From Ornithinicoccus hortensis (lineage in GTDB: Bacteria; Actinomycetota; Actinomycetes; Actinomycetales; Dermatophilaceae), in the NCBI RefSeq assembly GCF_006716185.1, contig NZ_VFOP01000001.1, forward strand, positions 372,001 to 436,000: 64,000 bases of DNA. The letters run 5' to 3'. Under the pieces are notes generated by a model. The model worked only from the letters and a program-made list of their open reading frames with translations, had not been told where the DNA came from and searched no databases. Of this stretch, positions 27,492-35,361 are shown in pieces; the stretch's first letter is position 1; every line of letters begins with the position of its first letter. A program made the translations under genes and the position numbers.

Positions 27492-28051
27492 CGATCAGGG
27501 GTGGGGTCGGATGCAGGAAGGGCCGGGGCGATCTCGCGATAGCCACCGTCGTGGTAGGCGAGTGGGGGTCCCGGGGTGTGCTCGAGGTCGACCACCTCGG
27601 CCAGCACGACGGCGCTGTCGCCGACGTGCGTGCGGCTGCGGACCGCGAGGATGAGACGGGCCAGGGCACGGTCGAGGACGGGCAGACCGTGCGGCCCGGA
27701 GGCCCAACTTCCGGCAGCGGCGAACCGGTCGATGCCGCTGGTGGCGAACGCCGTGGCCACGTCCTGCTGGTCCCGGTGGAGCAGGTGGGCCGCCACGTGG
27801 CCGGCGCGCTGGAGGGTCGGCCAACTGGACGCGCCCCGGGAGATGTTGAAGCTGACGTAGAGCGGGTCGACCGACACCGACACCAGGGAGGTGGCGGTGA
27901 AACCGACCGGGCGCAACGGCCCACCGGCGGTGATCACGCTCACCGTGCCGACCGCGCTGCGGAAGGCGGCCCGGAAGGCGCTCGCGTCCGGGCCCGGCTC
28001 CCCGGTCAGGCCGGTCGCCCCATCGTGGGCGGTGAACGCGTGGGCGGTCAT
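27488..28051 (-). CDS. Flavin reductase (FMN-binding split-barrel, NtaB/HpaC type)
   Basis: 187 residues of the flavin reductase-like split barrel. The typical sequence FRAAFRSAVGTVSVITAGG leads to PVGFTATSLVSVSVDPLYV and SFNISRGASSW, the FMN-binding region, with HLLHRDQQDVATAFA later. These enzymes pass reduced FMN to two-component monooxygenases. The gene is overlapped at both ends by operon neighbours, so it is likely made in proportion to the LLM oxygenases. The operon also encodes a flavodoxin-like FMN reductase, so two unrelated reductase folds are present. Confidence 0.88.
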   Translation of the reverse strand: MTAHAFTAHDGATGLTGEPGPDASAFRAAFRSAVGTVSVITAGGPLRPVGFTATSLVSVSVDPLYVSFNISRGASSWPTLQRAGHVAAHLLHRDQQDVATAFATSGIDRFAAAGSWASGPHGLPVLDRALARLILAVRSRTHVGDSAVVLAEVVDLEHTPGPPLAYHDGGYREIAPALPASDPTPDR

Positions 28052-28629
28052 CGTCCTCCTCCCGTCACGACGGGCTGTTCGGCTCGGACGCCCGCTGCGG
28101 TCAGCGCACGCTGCAGGGTGCCCGCGTGCTCGCCCACCCAGTCGGCGACGACCGTCTCAGCGTCCGGTACCTCCGGCTCGAGCAGCGACACCGCCCCAGA
28201 CGGGACCTGCGCGCCGAGCTCCTCGAGGAGCAGCTGCAGCGTCGCGGCCACGGAGTCACGGTGATCGGGCTTGCCGGCGATGGCCACCGGCACGGCCACC
28301 ACCCCCGCGAGGTCGCCGGCCTGGTAGGTGTCCAGGAAGATCTTCAGCAACCCGGTGTAGGTGCCCTTGTAGGTCGGGGTCGCCACGACGAGGAGCCGGG
28401 CCGAGCGGACCGCACCCCACGGGTCCGGATGCGGTGCCGCCGCCGTGGCCGGCTCGGCGGTGAACGTGATGCCGACGAGCTCGGCCAGTTCCAGCACCTC
28501 CGGTGTGTCACCGAGGTCCAGGTCGGGCAGGGCTGCCCGGACCTGTTCCACGACGGTGCCGGCCAGGGCGGAGGTGCGGGACCCCGCGCGCGGGTTCCCG
28601 ACCAGGACCACGGTCTGTGCGGTGCTCAT
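28048..28629 (-). CDS. NADPH-dependent FMN reductase, flavodoxin-like (SsuE/MsuE type)
   Basis: 193 residues. The FMN phosphate loop is VVLVGNPRAGSRTSALA at residues 7-23, and PTYKGTYTGLLKIFLDTY near residue 85 is the SsuE/MsuE signature. The protein supplies FMNH2 to sulfonate-type monooxygenases. The ATG overlaps the stop of the NtaA-type monooxygenase by four bases, and its own stop overlaps the next reductase. A longer open frame continues upstream but overlies the oxygenase gene. Confidence 0.9.
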   Translation of the reverse strand: MSTAQTVVLVGNPRAGSRTSALAGTVVEQVRAALPDLDLGDTPEVLELAELVGITFTAEPATAAAPHPDPWGAVRSARLLVVATPTYKGTYTGLLKIFLDTYQAGDLAGVVAVPVAIAGKPDHRDSVAATLQLLLEELGAQVPSGAVSLLEPEVPDAETVVADWVGEHAGTLQRALTAAGVRAEQPVVTGGGR

Positions 28630-30023
28630 GCGGACTCCTTCCGGACCCCGGCTGCCGCCGCGGTCTCCCAGTCGGTGGCGGGGCGGGCAGCGGACAGCCC
28701 CAGCTGGTCGCGCAGGGTCGACCCCTCGGCATAGGAGGCGCGCAGCGCACCCCGCTCCACCAGGAGCGGCACGACCTGGTCGACGAACGCGTCCAGGCCC
28801 CCGGGGGTGATGTGCGGCACGAGGATGAACCCGTCGCTGACCTCGGTCTGCACCGCGTCGATGAGAGCATCGGCGATCGTCTCCGGGCTGCCCACGAAGG
28901 CCTGCCGCTGGCCGCGCTCGATGGCGACCTCGCGCAGCGTGAGGTTCTTCTCCTCCGCGAGGGCCCGCAGGCGGGTGACCTCCGCGCGGGCGTCGTCGAC
29001 GTGCCGGGCCCGGCCCTGGATGATGCTCGAGGGGCCGACCTCGGGCTCCACGTCGGGCAGCGGCCCGTCGGGGTCGTAGCCGGAGAGGTCCCGGTTCCAC
29101 ACCTGCTCCAGGAGCAGGATCGCGGTCTGCCCGCTGACCTGCTGGCGGCGGATGTCGGCGGCAAGCTCCGCGGCCTCCTCGTCGGTGTCGCCGACTACGA
29201 AGGTGACCCCGGGGAGGATCTTGAGGTCGTCGGGGCGACGGCCGTAGCGGGCGAGCCGCGACTTGACGTCGCGGAAGAAGGCCCGCCCCGCCTCCGGGGT
29301 GCCGTGCCGGGTGAAGATCACGTCCGCGGTGCGTGCCGCGAACTCGCGTCCCCCGTCGGAGTCGCCCGCCTGGAAGATCACCGGGTGCTGTTGGGGCGAG
29401 CGCGGCACGTTGAAGTGGCCCGCGATGTCGAAGTGGTCGTCGTGGTAGCCGAACTCCCCGACCGTCCCGTCCGCCAGGAAGCGCCCGTGCTCCTGGTCGC
29501 CGGCGACCGCGTCGACCTGCCAGGAGTCCCAGAGGTGCCGGGCCGCCCGGACGATGCTCTCGGCGCGCTCGTAGCGCAGCTCCCGGTCGAGGTAGCCGCC
29601 GCGGCGGAAGTTCTCGCCGGTGAAGGCGTCGGAGCTGGTGACCACGTTCCACCCGGCGCGGCCGCCGGACAGGTGGTCCAGGGTCGCGAACTGGCGGGCC
29701 ACCTCATACGGCTCGTTGAAGGTGGCGTTGATGGTGCCGACCAGCCCGAGGTGGTCGGTGACCCCGGCGAGCGCGGCGAGCACCGGGAGGGTGTCCGGCC
29801 GACCGACGACGTCGAGGTCGTGGATCAGGCCGCGCTGCTCGCGCAGCCGCAGGCCCTCGGCGAGGAAGAGGAAGTCCAGGTGCCCCCGCTCGGCAGCCCG
29901 AGCGAACCGGCGGAAGGAGTCGAACTCGATGTGGCTGCCGGAGCGCGGGTCGCTCCAGACGGTGGTGTTGTTCACCCCGGGGAAGTGCGCCCCGAGGATG
30001 ACCTGCTTGGGGGGTGTGCTCAT
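28626..30023 (-). CDS. NtaA/SnaA/DszA-family FMN-dependent monooxygenase
   Basis: 465 residues, the length of the nitrilotriacetate / pristinamycin / dibenzothiophene-sulfone monooxygenase group, longer than SsuD. Motifs: VILGAHFPGVNNTTVWSDPR at the start, FDSFRRFARAAERGHLDFLF near residue 35, HLSGGRAGWNVVTSSD near 118 (a family hallmark), and PVIFQAGDSDGGREFAA near 210. Members oxidise C-N or C-S bonds using FMNH2. The corynebacterial SeuA/SeuB proteins for sulfonate esters belong to this group, making an organosulfur substrate reasonable. AAGGA precedes the ATG. Confidence 0.9.
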   Translation of the reverse strand: MSTPPKQVILGAHFPGVNNTTVWSDPRSGSHIEFDSFRRFARAAERGHLDFLFLAEGLRLREQRGLIHDLDVVGRPDTLPVLAALAGVTDHLGLVGTINATFNEPYEVARQFATLDHLSGGRAGWNVVTSSDAFTGENFRRGGYLDRELRYERAESIVRAARHLWDSWQVDAVAGDQEHGRFLADGTVGEFGYHDDHFDIAGHFNVPRSPQQHPVIFQAGDSDGGREFAARTADVIFTRHGTPEAGRAFFRDVKSRLARYGRRPDDLKILPGVTFVVGDTDEEAAELAADIRRQQVSGQTAILLLEQVWNRDLSGYDPDGPLPDVEPEVGPSSIIQGRARHVDDARAEVTRLRALAEEKNLTLREVAIERGQRQAFVGSPETIADALIDAVQTEVSDGFILVPHITPGGLDAFVDQVVPLLVERGALRASYAEGSTLRDQLGLSAARPATDWETAAAAGVRKESA

Positions 30024-30047
30024 GTCGGTGTCCTTGGAGTTGGGTGG

Positions 30048-31286
30048 TCAGGCGCTGGCGGCGTAGCGGTTGACGGCGGCCGGCAGGCCGAGCCGTTCGC
30101 GCAGCGTGGAGGGGCCGTATGCGGTGCGGAACAGTCCGGCGCGCTGGAGCGCCGGGACGAGGGCGTCGGTGATCGCCGGGAGGTCGATCGCGTGCTCGGC
30201 GGGGCGGAGCCGGAAGCCGGCATACCCGAGGGCGTGCCACCGCTGGACCAGGTCGGCCAGCGCTGCCGCGTCCCCGGCGAAGACCAGGGCGTCGGAGGTG
30301 AACTCCTCCCCGGCGACCTCGTCGAGTTGCCTCAGCCGCGCCGCCCCGTCGCCGTGCTCCGGGGTGGACAGCACCACCTCGAGGTCGGCGAAGACCTTGA
30401 GCGGGGTGTCGGCGGTCCGGTGCTGCCCCTCCAGCTCGCGGACCTGCGCCAGGATGGCCGCGGCGTCCTCGTCGTCCCGGGGCGTGACGTAGAGGACGTC
30501 GGCGCCGCGGGCGGCCAGTTCGTAGGGGATCGGCTGGTGGCCGAGCGCGGTGACGACCGGCTGCCCCTGCGGCGGGCGCGGGGTGATCGAGGGGCCCTTG
30601 ACCGAGAAGTATTCGCCCTCGAAGTCGATGTAGTGCAGCTTGTCCCGGTCGATGAACCGCCCGGTGGCGGCGTCGCGGATCTCGGCACCGTCCTCCCAAC
30701 TGTCCCACAGCCGGCGGACCACCTCGATGACGTCGCCCGCCTCGTCGAACAGGCTGCGCAGCTGCGCCTGCGCCTCCGGGGAGGCGAGGTCGCGTGCGTC
30801 ACGGACGTCCCCGAACGGCGCGGCCCGACGACCGACGTGCGCCGCCTCGGCCGGGCGGGCAGAGACCTGCACCCGCCAACCGGCCCGTCCGAGGCTGACG
30901 TGGTCCAGGGTCGCCAGGTTCTTGGAGACGTGGAACGGCTCGGTGTGCGTGGTGGTGATCGTCGGCACGATGCCGATCCGTTCGGTGCGGGTGGCGACCC
31001 AGCTGGCGACCAGGCTCGCGTCGAGGCGGCCGACCAGCCGCGAGGTGGTCGGCACCGGGGCGGGACCGAACGGGGTGCCGGCGTGCAGCGCCAGGCTGTC
31101 CTCGATGGTGATGAAGTCGATCAGTCCCCGCTCGGCGGTCAGCGCCTGATCGGTCCAGTATCGACCGGTGAAGACCTCGGTGGCCCGGGAGCCGGTCCGC
31201 CGCCAGGAGGCGGGGTGCCAGCCGGTGCCGTCCAGGGCGATGGCGAGGTGCACGGGGGTGTCGGAAGTGGGCAGCGTCGAAGTCAA
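30048..31286 (-). CDS. LLM-class monooxygenase, first gene of SAM-IV operon (TTG start)
   Basis: 412-residue relative of the NtaA/DszA group, with LAIALDGTGWHPASWRRTGS at the N-terminus, LATLDHVSLGRAGWRVQVSA near residue 128 and PPQGQPVVTALGHQPIPYEL near 235. It is the first gene after the SAM-IV leader. The start is TTG at 31286, supported by AGGAGATC seven bases upstream and by lack of a nearby ATG or GTG with a ribosome site. The gene product should work with the operon's flavin reductases; substrate unknown. Confidence 0.85.
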   Translation of the reverse strand: MTSTLPTSDTPVHLAIALDGTGWHPASWRRTGSRATEVFTGRYWTDQALTAERGLIDFITIEDSLALHAGTPFGPAPVPTTSRLVGRLDASLVASWVATRTERIGIVPTITTTHTEPFHVSKNLATLDHVSLGRAGWRVQVSARPAEAAHVGRRAAPFGDVRDARDLASPEAQAQLRSLFDEAGDVIEVVRRLWDSWEDGAEIRDAATGRFIDRDKLHYIDFEGEYFSVKGPSITPRPPQGQPVVTALGHQPIPYELAARGADVLYVTPRDDEDAAAILAQVRELEGQHRTADTPLKVFADLEVVLSTPEHGDGAARLRQLDEVAGEEFTSDALVFAGDAAALADLVQRWHALGYAGFRLRPAEHAIDLPAITDALVPALQRAGLFRTAYGPSTLRERLGLPAAVNRYAASA

Positions 31287-31542
31287 CGAGATCTCCTGTG
31301 GGTGCAGGGCGGTCCGTCGTCGGACCGGGAGGTGGGGTCGGGGACCCCGGGTTTAAGGGGGAAGGTGCTGCGTGCGGGACGTCGGTCAGCGGTGCTGACA
31401 GGCCCCTCGGGCCGAGCGCATCCGAGCGGGCCCGGCGTCCTGACATCGGGCGGACAGGTTGCGCTGCTGCTCCGGGATGACGCTGAACAAGGGAGTGACC
31501 TCCGTGGCTGTCGCACTTGCCGATCGCGGTATTGCGACCGGC
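31287..31542 (-). promoter_or_regulatory. 250-nt leader between SAM-IV aptamer and first structural gene
   Basis: No coding sequence is evident. On the minus strand three compact hairpins are visible: GTCAGC-ACC-GCTGAC (31399-31385), GGGGTC-CCC-GACCCC (near 31340-31354) and CGGTCCG-ACGA-CGGACCG (31327-31310), the last ending 23 bases before the TTG. None has a U-run. They are candidate expression-platform elements of the riboswitch, either hiding the ribosome site or acting as Rho or intrinsic-like stops. Confidence 0.45.
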
Positions 31543-31622
31543 CCGGTCCTCACCTGGAGCACCCCACTGCGAGAGAGGGTTGCCGCCCAGCAAGCCAGGG
31601 CTTGACGCTGGGGCTCATGACC
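31543..31622 (-). ncRNA. SAM-IV riboswitch, leader of the organosulfur operon
   Basis: Minus-strand sequence follows the SAM-IV consensus closely: GGTCATGAGCCCCAGCGTCA, AGCCC, a TGG/CTTGCTGG hairpin, GGCAACCCTC, then GTGGGGTGCTCC and AGGTGAGGACC. The 5' GGTC (31622-31619) pairs with the 3' GACC (31548-31545) to close the structure. SAM-IV is known from actinomycetes upstream of sulfur genes and represses when SAM is bound. It begins about seven bases after a promoter -10, so the transcript starts essentially at the aptamer. Confidence 0.92.
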
Positions 31623-31628
31623 GAGATG

Positions 31629-31659
31629 AACATAACACGGCATTCGGATGATCCGTCAA
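31629..31659 (-). promoter_or_regulatory. Promoter of the SAM-IV organosulfur operon
   Basis: Minus-strand TTGACG (31659-31654) and TATGTT (31634-31629) with a 19-base spacer. The expected start point coincides with the first base of the SAM-IV aptamer. The second SAM-IV unit shows the same geometry. Confidence 0.65.
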
Positions 31660-31709
31660 TAGCGTTATGCATCTCGGCAGCGTGACCTACCTCACCCCCG
31701 CCTCCCCGA

Positions 31710-31800
31710 CCAGACGCGCGACCGGTCGGCCCCACCACCCCACCAGACGCGCGACCGGTCGGCCCCACCACACGACCAGACGCGCGACCGGGCGATCCCG
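31710..31800. repeat. 33-bp tandem repeat, locus B
   Basis: Three units starting at 31710, 31743 and 31776, exactly 33 bases apart, each beginning CCAGACGCGCGACCGG and continuing with CGGCCCCACCAC. Unlike the other arrays it lies between two divergent promoters. The units are nearly identical to locus A in the same orientation and to locus C inverted. Confidence 0.88.
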
Positions 31801-31819
31801 ACGATCGGCATACAAAGCC

Positions 31820-31857
31820 TTGACGGCCTCACCGCCGACCCCTACTGTCCAATTGGA
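31820..31857 (+). promoter_or_regulatory. Promoter of secreted hydrolase gene with overlapping palindrome
   Basis: TTGACG (31820-31825), a 17-base spacer and TACTGT (31843-31848) form a strong promoter. The perfect 10-bp palindrome TCCAATTGGA (31848-31857) starts at the last base of the -10 and covers the expected transcription start, a classical repressor position. MarR- or GntR-type regulators use similar AT-centred sites; no regulator gene is adjacent. Confidence 0.55.
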
Positions 31858-31935
31858 TAGGCCACTAGGCCAAGTCCTGTGCGGACACCAGGGGGTATCA
31901 ATGGGGTGCCCTCGTTCCACGAAGGGGAACAGCAC

Positions 31936-33918
31936 ATGAAGGCACGCACCATCTGGGGACGGGGAATCTCCGCGACCCTGCTCATCGGAGTTCCAGCCCT
32001 GCTCCCAGTAGCGGCCCATCCCGGGGTGATCACGCCCGAGGCCGGCTCCACCGACGCCGACCCTCACCTAGAGATGGTGGTCGAATCACGCACTCCGCTG
32101 GAGGGCGTCGACTCCGACTACGAACGGCTCACCGGCCACGTCTACGGAGAGGTAGACCCCGATGACCCGGCGAACGCCGCCATCGTGAACCTGGACAAGG
32201 CGCCCGTGAATGACCAGGGGATGGTCGAGTACAGCGTCGACTTCGAGATCCACAAACCGACCGACATGAGCGAGGGCAACGGCACCCTGCTGTATGAGGT
32301 GGTCAACCGGGGTAGGCCGCTGATCCCGGCCTTCGTCAACGGCGAGGACACCCTGCTCTACGACGAAGGATTCACCCTCGTGTGGTCCGGGTGGCAGGGC
32401 GACCTCCCGGAGTCCGAGGCCACCCTCAACGCCGACTTTCCCGTCGCGACGGACGACGGAGAGCCCATCGTCGACCTCGTCCGCGACGAGTTCGTCGACC
32501 AGGGCACGGGGACCTGGACCGGAACGCTGAGCTACCCGGCAGCATCCCTGGACCGCGAGGAGGCCTCGCTGACGATCCGGGAGAAGGAGAGCGACCCGCG
32601 CCAGCCCATCGACGACTGGCAATACGTCAACGACCAGCAGATCGAGGTGACCCACCCCGGCGCACCGTTCGACTCCGGCGCCATCTTCGAGTTCATCTAC
32701 CCCGGGACCGAGCCGACGGTGCTCGGGCTCGGCCTGCTCAGCACCCGGGACATCAACTCGTTCCTGCGGTTCGCCGACCAGGACAAGGAGGGCAACCCGA
32801 ATCCGCTCGGCGGCGAGTCGATCGACAATGCCGTGGCGCTCGGGGTGTCCCAGAGCGGGCGCTACCTCCGGGAGTTCATCTACGAAGGCTTCAACCAGGA
32901 CCTCGACGGCCGACAGATCTTCGACGGGGCGATGCCGATCATCGCGGGCTCCCGCCGCATCTGGCTCAACTACGAGTTCGCCCAGGTCGGTCGTTGGTCC
33001 AAGCAGCACGAGGAGCACCTGCAGCGCGGCGACCAGTTCCCGTTCACCTACCCCACCATCCAGGACCCGCTGACCGGCGAGACCGACGGGATCCTGCAGG
33101 CCTGCAGCGCCACGCAGACCTGCCCCAAGATCATGCACGTGGACGGCGAGTACGAGGTATGGGGTGCCCGCGGCTCCCTCGTGGTGACCGACGGGGACCC
33201 GGCCGGACCGACCGACGTGACGATGCCGGACACGGTCCGGCTCTACATGGTGGCGGGCACCCCGCACGGCGGGGCGAACGCCATCCTGCCGCCGAACGAC
33301 GACCTCGGGATCTGCCAGCAGGTCAACACCCCGCTCGGCACGCAGGCGGTCATCCGATCGCTGGTCCTGCGCCTGGACAGCTGGACGGCAGACGGGGTCA
33401 CCCCGCCGGCCAGCAACTACGGCTCGGCCGACGCCGGCACGCTCGTCGGCTCGGCGCAGGACGAGACGCGCTTCCCCGATATCCCGGGCGTGACCTACAA
33501 CGGACTGTTCAACTACCTGAGGGTCACCGACTACGCCACGACGCCTCCGACCGAGGGTGCCGAGTATGCCGTCCTGGTGCCCCGGGTCGATGTCGACGGC
33601 AACTCCCGGGCCGGGATCCGGTTGCCCGCTCTGGAGGCGCCGCTGGCCACCTACACCGGGTGGAACCACCGGTCGGCCGGCAACGCGGAAGGCGAGCTGT
33701 GCGGCTCCTTGGGATCCTTCATCCCGTTCGCCGCGACGAAGGCGGAGCGGATCGACAACGGCGACCCGCGCCGGTCGCTCGAGGAGCGCTACAGCTCCGA
33801 CGACCGGTATGTGTCTCGGTACTCGACCTGGGCACACTCCCTGGTCCGCAAGGGCTACCTACTCCCGGCCGATGCCCAGTCGATGATCGAGGAGGCGAAG
33901 GGCATCTCCGTCCGCTGA
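31936..33918 (+). CDS. Secreted alpha/beta-hydrolase domain protein (Abhydrolase_10-like)
   Basis: 660 residues with a Sec signal (KARTIWGRG, then ISATLLIGVPALLPVAA, cleavage near residue 27). The body carries conserved blocks LLYEVVNRGRPL near residue 105, FTLVWSGWQGDL near 140 and the nucleophile elbow GVSQSGRYLREFIYEGFNQD near 310, where Ser of SQSGR is the probable catalytic residue; GAMPIIAGSRR follows. I place it in the large alpha/beta hydrolase domain family of unknown substrate. The ATG at 31936 (AAGGGG upstream) gives the cleanest signal peptide; an upstream in-frame start does not. Only one full-length gene lies between arrays B and C. Confidence 0.82.
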   Translation: MKARTIWGRGISATLLIGVPALLPVAAHPGVITPEAGSTDADPHLEMVVESRTPLEGVDSDYERLTGHVYGEVDPDDPANAAIVNLDKAPVNDQGMVEYSVDFEIHKPTDMSEGNGTLLYEVVNRGRPLIPAFVNGEDTLLYDEGFTLVWSGWQGDLPESEATLNADFPVATDDGEPIVDLVRDEFVDQGTGTWTGTLSYPAASLDREEASLTIREKESDPRQPIDDWQYVNDQQIEVTHPGAPFDSGAIFEFIYPGTEPTVLGLGLLSTRDINSFLRFADQDKEGNPNPLGGESIDNAVALGVSQSGRYLREFIYEGFNQDLDGRQIFDGAMPIIAGSRRIWLNYEFAQVGRWSKQHEEHLQRGDQFPFTYPTIQDPLTGETDGILQACSATQTCPKIMHVDGEYEVWGARGSLVVTDGDPAGPTDVTMPDTVRLYMVAGTPHGGANAILPPNDDLGICQQVNTPLGTQAVIRSLVLRLDSWTADGVTPPASNYGSADAGTLVGSAQDETRFPDIPGVTYNGLFNYLRVTDYATTPPTEGAEYAVLVPRVDVDGNSRAGIRLPALEAPLATYTGWNHRSAGNAEGELCGSLGSFIPFAATKAERIDNGDPRRSLEERYSSDDRYVSRYSTWAHSLVRKGYLLPADAQSMIEEAKGISVR

Positions 33919-33952
33919 CGCCGACCGGGCGCCCGTCGGCAGGACGGCGGGC

Positions 33953-34084
33953 GCCCGGTCACGCGTCCGGTCGCCCCTAGAGACAGCCCGGTCGCACGTC
34001 CGGTCACCCCCTGGGGCCGCCCGGTCGCACGTCCGGTGGGGTGGTGGGGCCGCCCGGTCACACGTCCGGTCGGGTGGTGGGGTC
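33953..34084. repeat. 33-bp tandem repeat, locus C
   Basis: Four units starting at 33953, 33986, 34019 and 34052, each exactly 33 bases apart, with the core GCCCGGTCGCACGTCCGGT. The last two carry a GGGGTGGTGGGG tail. The array is the reverse complement of loci A and B and lies between convergent genes, reaching the stop region of the following LLM gene. Confidence 0.88.
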
Positions 34085-35216
34085 AGGGGCGGGCGAACCA
34101 GGCGGCGGCCAGCAGCTCGTGGGAACGCGCCCGCGCCTCGTGGTCATGCGTGATCGTCGTGATCAGCAGCTCGTCGGCGCCGGTCGCGGCCTGCAGCACG
34201 CCGAGCTGGTCGGCGACCCTCTCCGGACTCCCCACGAACCGGGTCCGGAGGCGGTCGTCCACCAGGGCCTCTTCCTCGGGCGGCAGCGGGTCGGCGGCGG
34301 CCTCCTCGGGCGTGGGATACGGGATCGCCCCGCGGCCGGTGCGGATCGAGGCCACCCACTGCCCGTAGCCGGCCGCCAGGTATTCGGCCTCGTCATCGGT
34401 GGGGGCCACGACCACGTCCGCGGAGACCGTCACGTGCGGTGCCGTCAGCCGGTCACCGGGGACGAAGCTGTCCCGGTAGTGGCCGACGGCGTCGATCACC
34501 CCGGACGGCGCGACGTGGTAGTTCGCGCCGAACGGCAACGCGCGCTGCCCGGCGAGCGCCGCGGACTCGCCCTTGGAGCTCCCCAGGATCCACAGCTCGG
34601 GGTCGCTCGGGGTGTCGGCTGCGGCCCGGTCGAGCGACAACTCCCCGACCTCCAACGTCCCGCCGAGGATGTCCTGGATCGTGGTGACGATCTCGGCATA
34701 CCCCTCCGGCTGCGCCCCCTTCAGGTAGAGCAACGACTGGCTCGCGCGGAACCGGGGACCGGACAGCAGCGGACCGAGCGCCACCGGCGCTGGGACGAGC
34801 AGCCCCTCGGGGGTGGTGTACTCCTGCGCCGCGGGGCGCGGCGGCAGACCCGTCGGTTTGTCAGCCCCCGGCGCCCGGCGCAGTCCGGAACGCCCCAGGC
34901 CCAGGTCGATCCGTCCCGGGAAGGCCGCCGCCAGGAGCGCGAACTCCTCGGCGATCGACAGGGCGGTGCGGTGCCCGGCCAGCACCGCGCCCGAGCCGAG
35001 CCGGATCCGCGTGGTGTCCCCCGCCGTCAGCGCGATGGTCAGCGCCGGGGACGACCCGACGACCCCGGGGTTGAGGTGGTGCTCGGCGAACCAGTAGCGG
35101 TGGTAGCCGGCCGCCTCGGCCCGGCGCACCAGGTCTCGGCTGTTGGTCAGCGCCTGTGCGGCGGTGCCGCCGCTGCTGACGGGGACGAGGTCGAGGACAC
35201 CCAACGGGACGGGCAT
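34083..35216 (-). CDS. LLM-class monooxygenase (MsnO8-like) under SAM-IV control
   Basis: 377 residues of the luciferase-like group with MsnO8-type N-terminus PLGVLDLVPVSSGGTAAQAL and RAEAAGYHRYWFAEHHLNPG near residue 35; GSGAVLAGHRTALSIAEEFA near 75 and FPGRIDLGLGRSG near 98 are FMN-barrel motifs, and VGSPERVADQLGVLQAATGA ends the barrel. A SAM-IV riboswitch lies in its leader and AGGAG precedes the ATG. It is a single-gene unit without its own reductase, so it probably draws FMNH2 from the large operon 4 kb away. Confidence 0.87.
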   Translation of the reverse strand: MPVPLGVLDLVPVSSGGTAAQALTNSRDLVRRAEAAGYHRYWFAEHHLNPGVVGSSPALTIALTAGDTTRIRLGSGAVLAGHRTALSIAEEFALLAAAFPGRIDLGLGRSGLRRAPGADKPTGLPPRPAAQEYTTPEGLLVPAPVALGPLLSGPRFRASQSLLYLKGAQPEGYAEIVTTIQDILGGTLEVGELSLDRAAADTPSDPELWILGSSKGESAALAGQRALPFGANYHVAPSGVIDAVGHYRDSFVPGDRLTAPHVTVSADVVVAPTDDEAEYLAAGYGQWVASIRTGRGAIPYPTPEEAAADPLPPEEEALVDDRLRTRFVGSPERVADQLGVLQAATGADELLITTITHDHEARARSHELLAAAWFARP

Positions 35217-35271
35217 GAGAACTCCTGGGACAGATCGGCATACGTGCTTGCGGACCCGGGTAGGCCAGCCT

Positions 35272-35355
35272 GGTCATCACCTGGAGCACCCCGTCACCAT
35301 GCGGAAGGGTTGCCGTCCGGCTCAGCCAGGGCTTGGACACCGGAACTCTCGACCG
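35272..35355 (-). ncRNA. SAM-IV riboswitch, second copy
   Basis: Minus-strand elements in consensus order: GGTCGAGAGTTCCGGTGTCC, AAGCCCTGG, CTGAGCCGGACGGCAACCC, GGTGACGGGGTGCTCCAGG and TGATGACC. The 5' GGTC (35354-35351) pairs with the 3' GACC (35275-35272). The core GGCAACCC and GGGGTGCTCCAGGTGA match the copy at 31.5 kb. The element ends about 55 bases before the ATG of the LLM gene with no terminator visible, so translational control is likely. Confidence 0.9.
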
Positions 35356-35361
35356 GCACCG

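Noticed and set aside
28626-30023. Naming this gene dszA or ntaA
   Set aside because: The family is clear, but the substrates in the group differ widely and no residue seen here fixes dibenzothiophene sulfone or nitrilotriacetate.
31710-31800. CRISPR-like array
   Set aside because: The 33-base units follow one another directly with no variable spacers and there are no cas genes.
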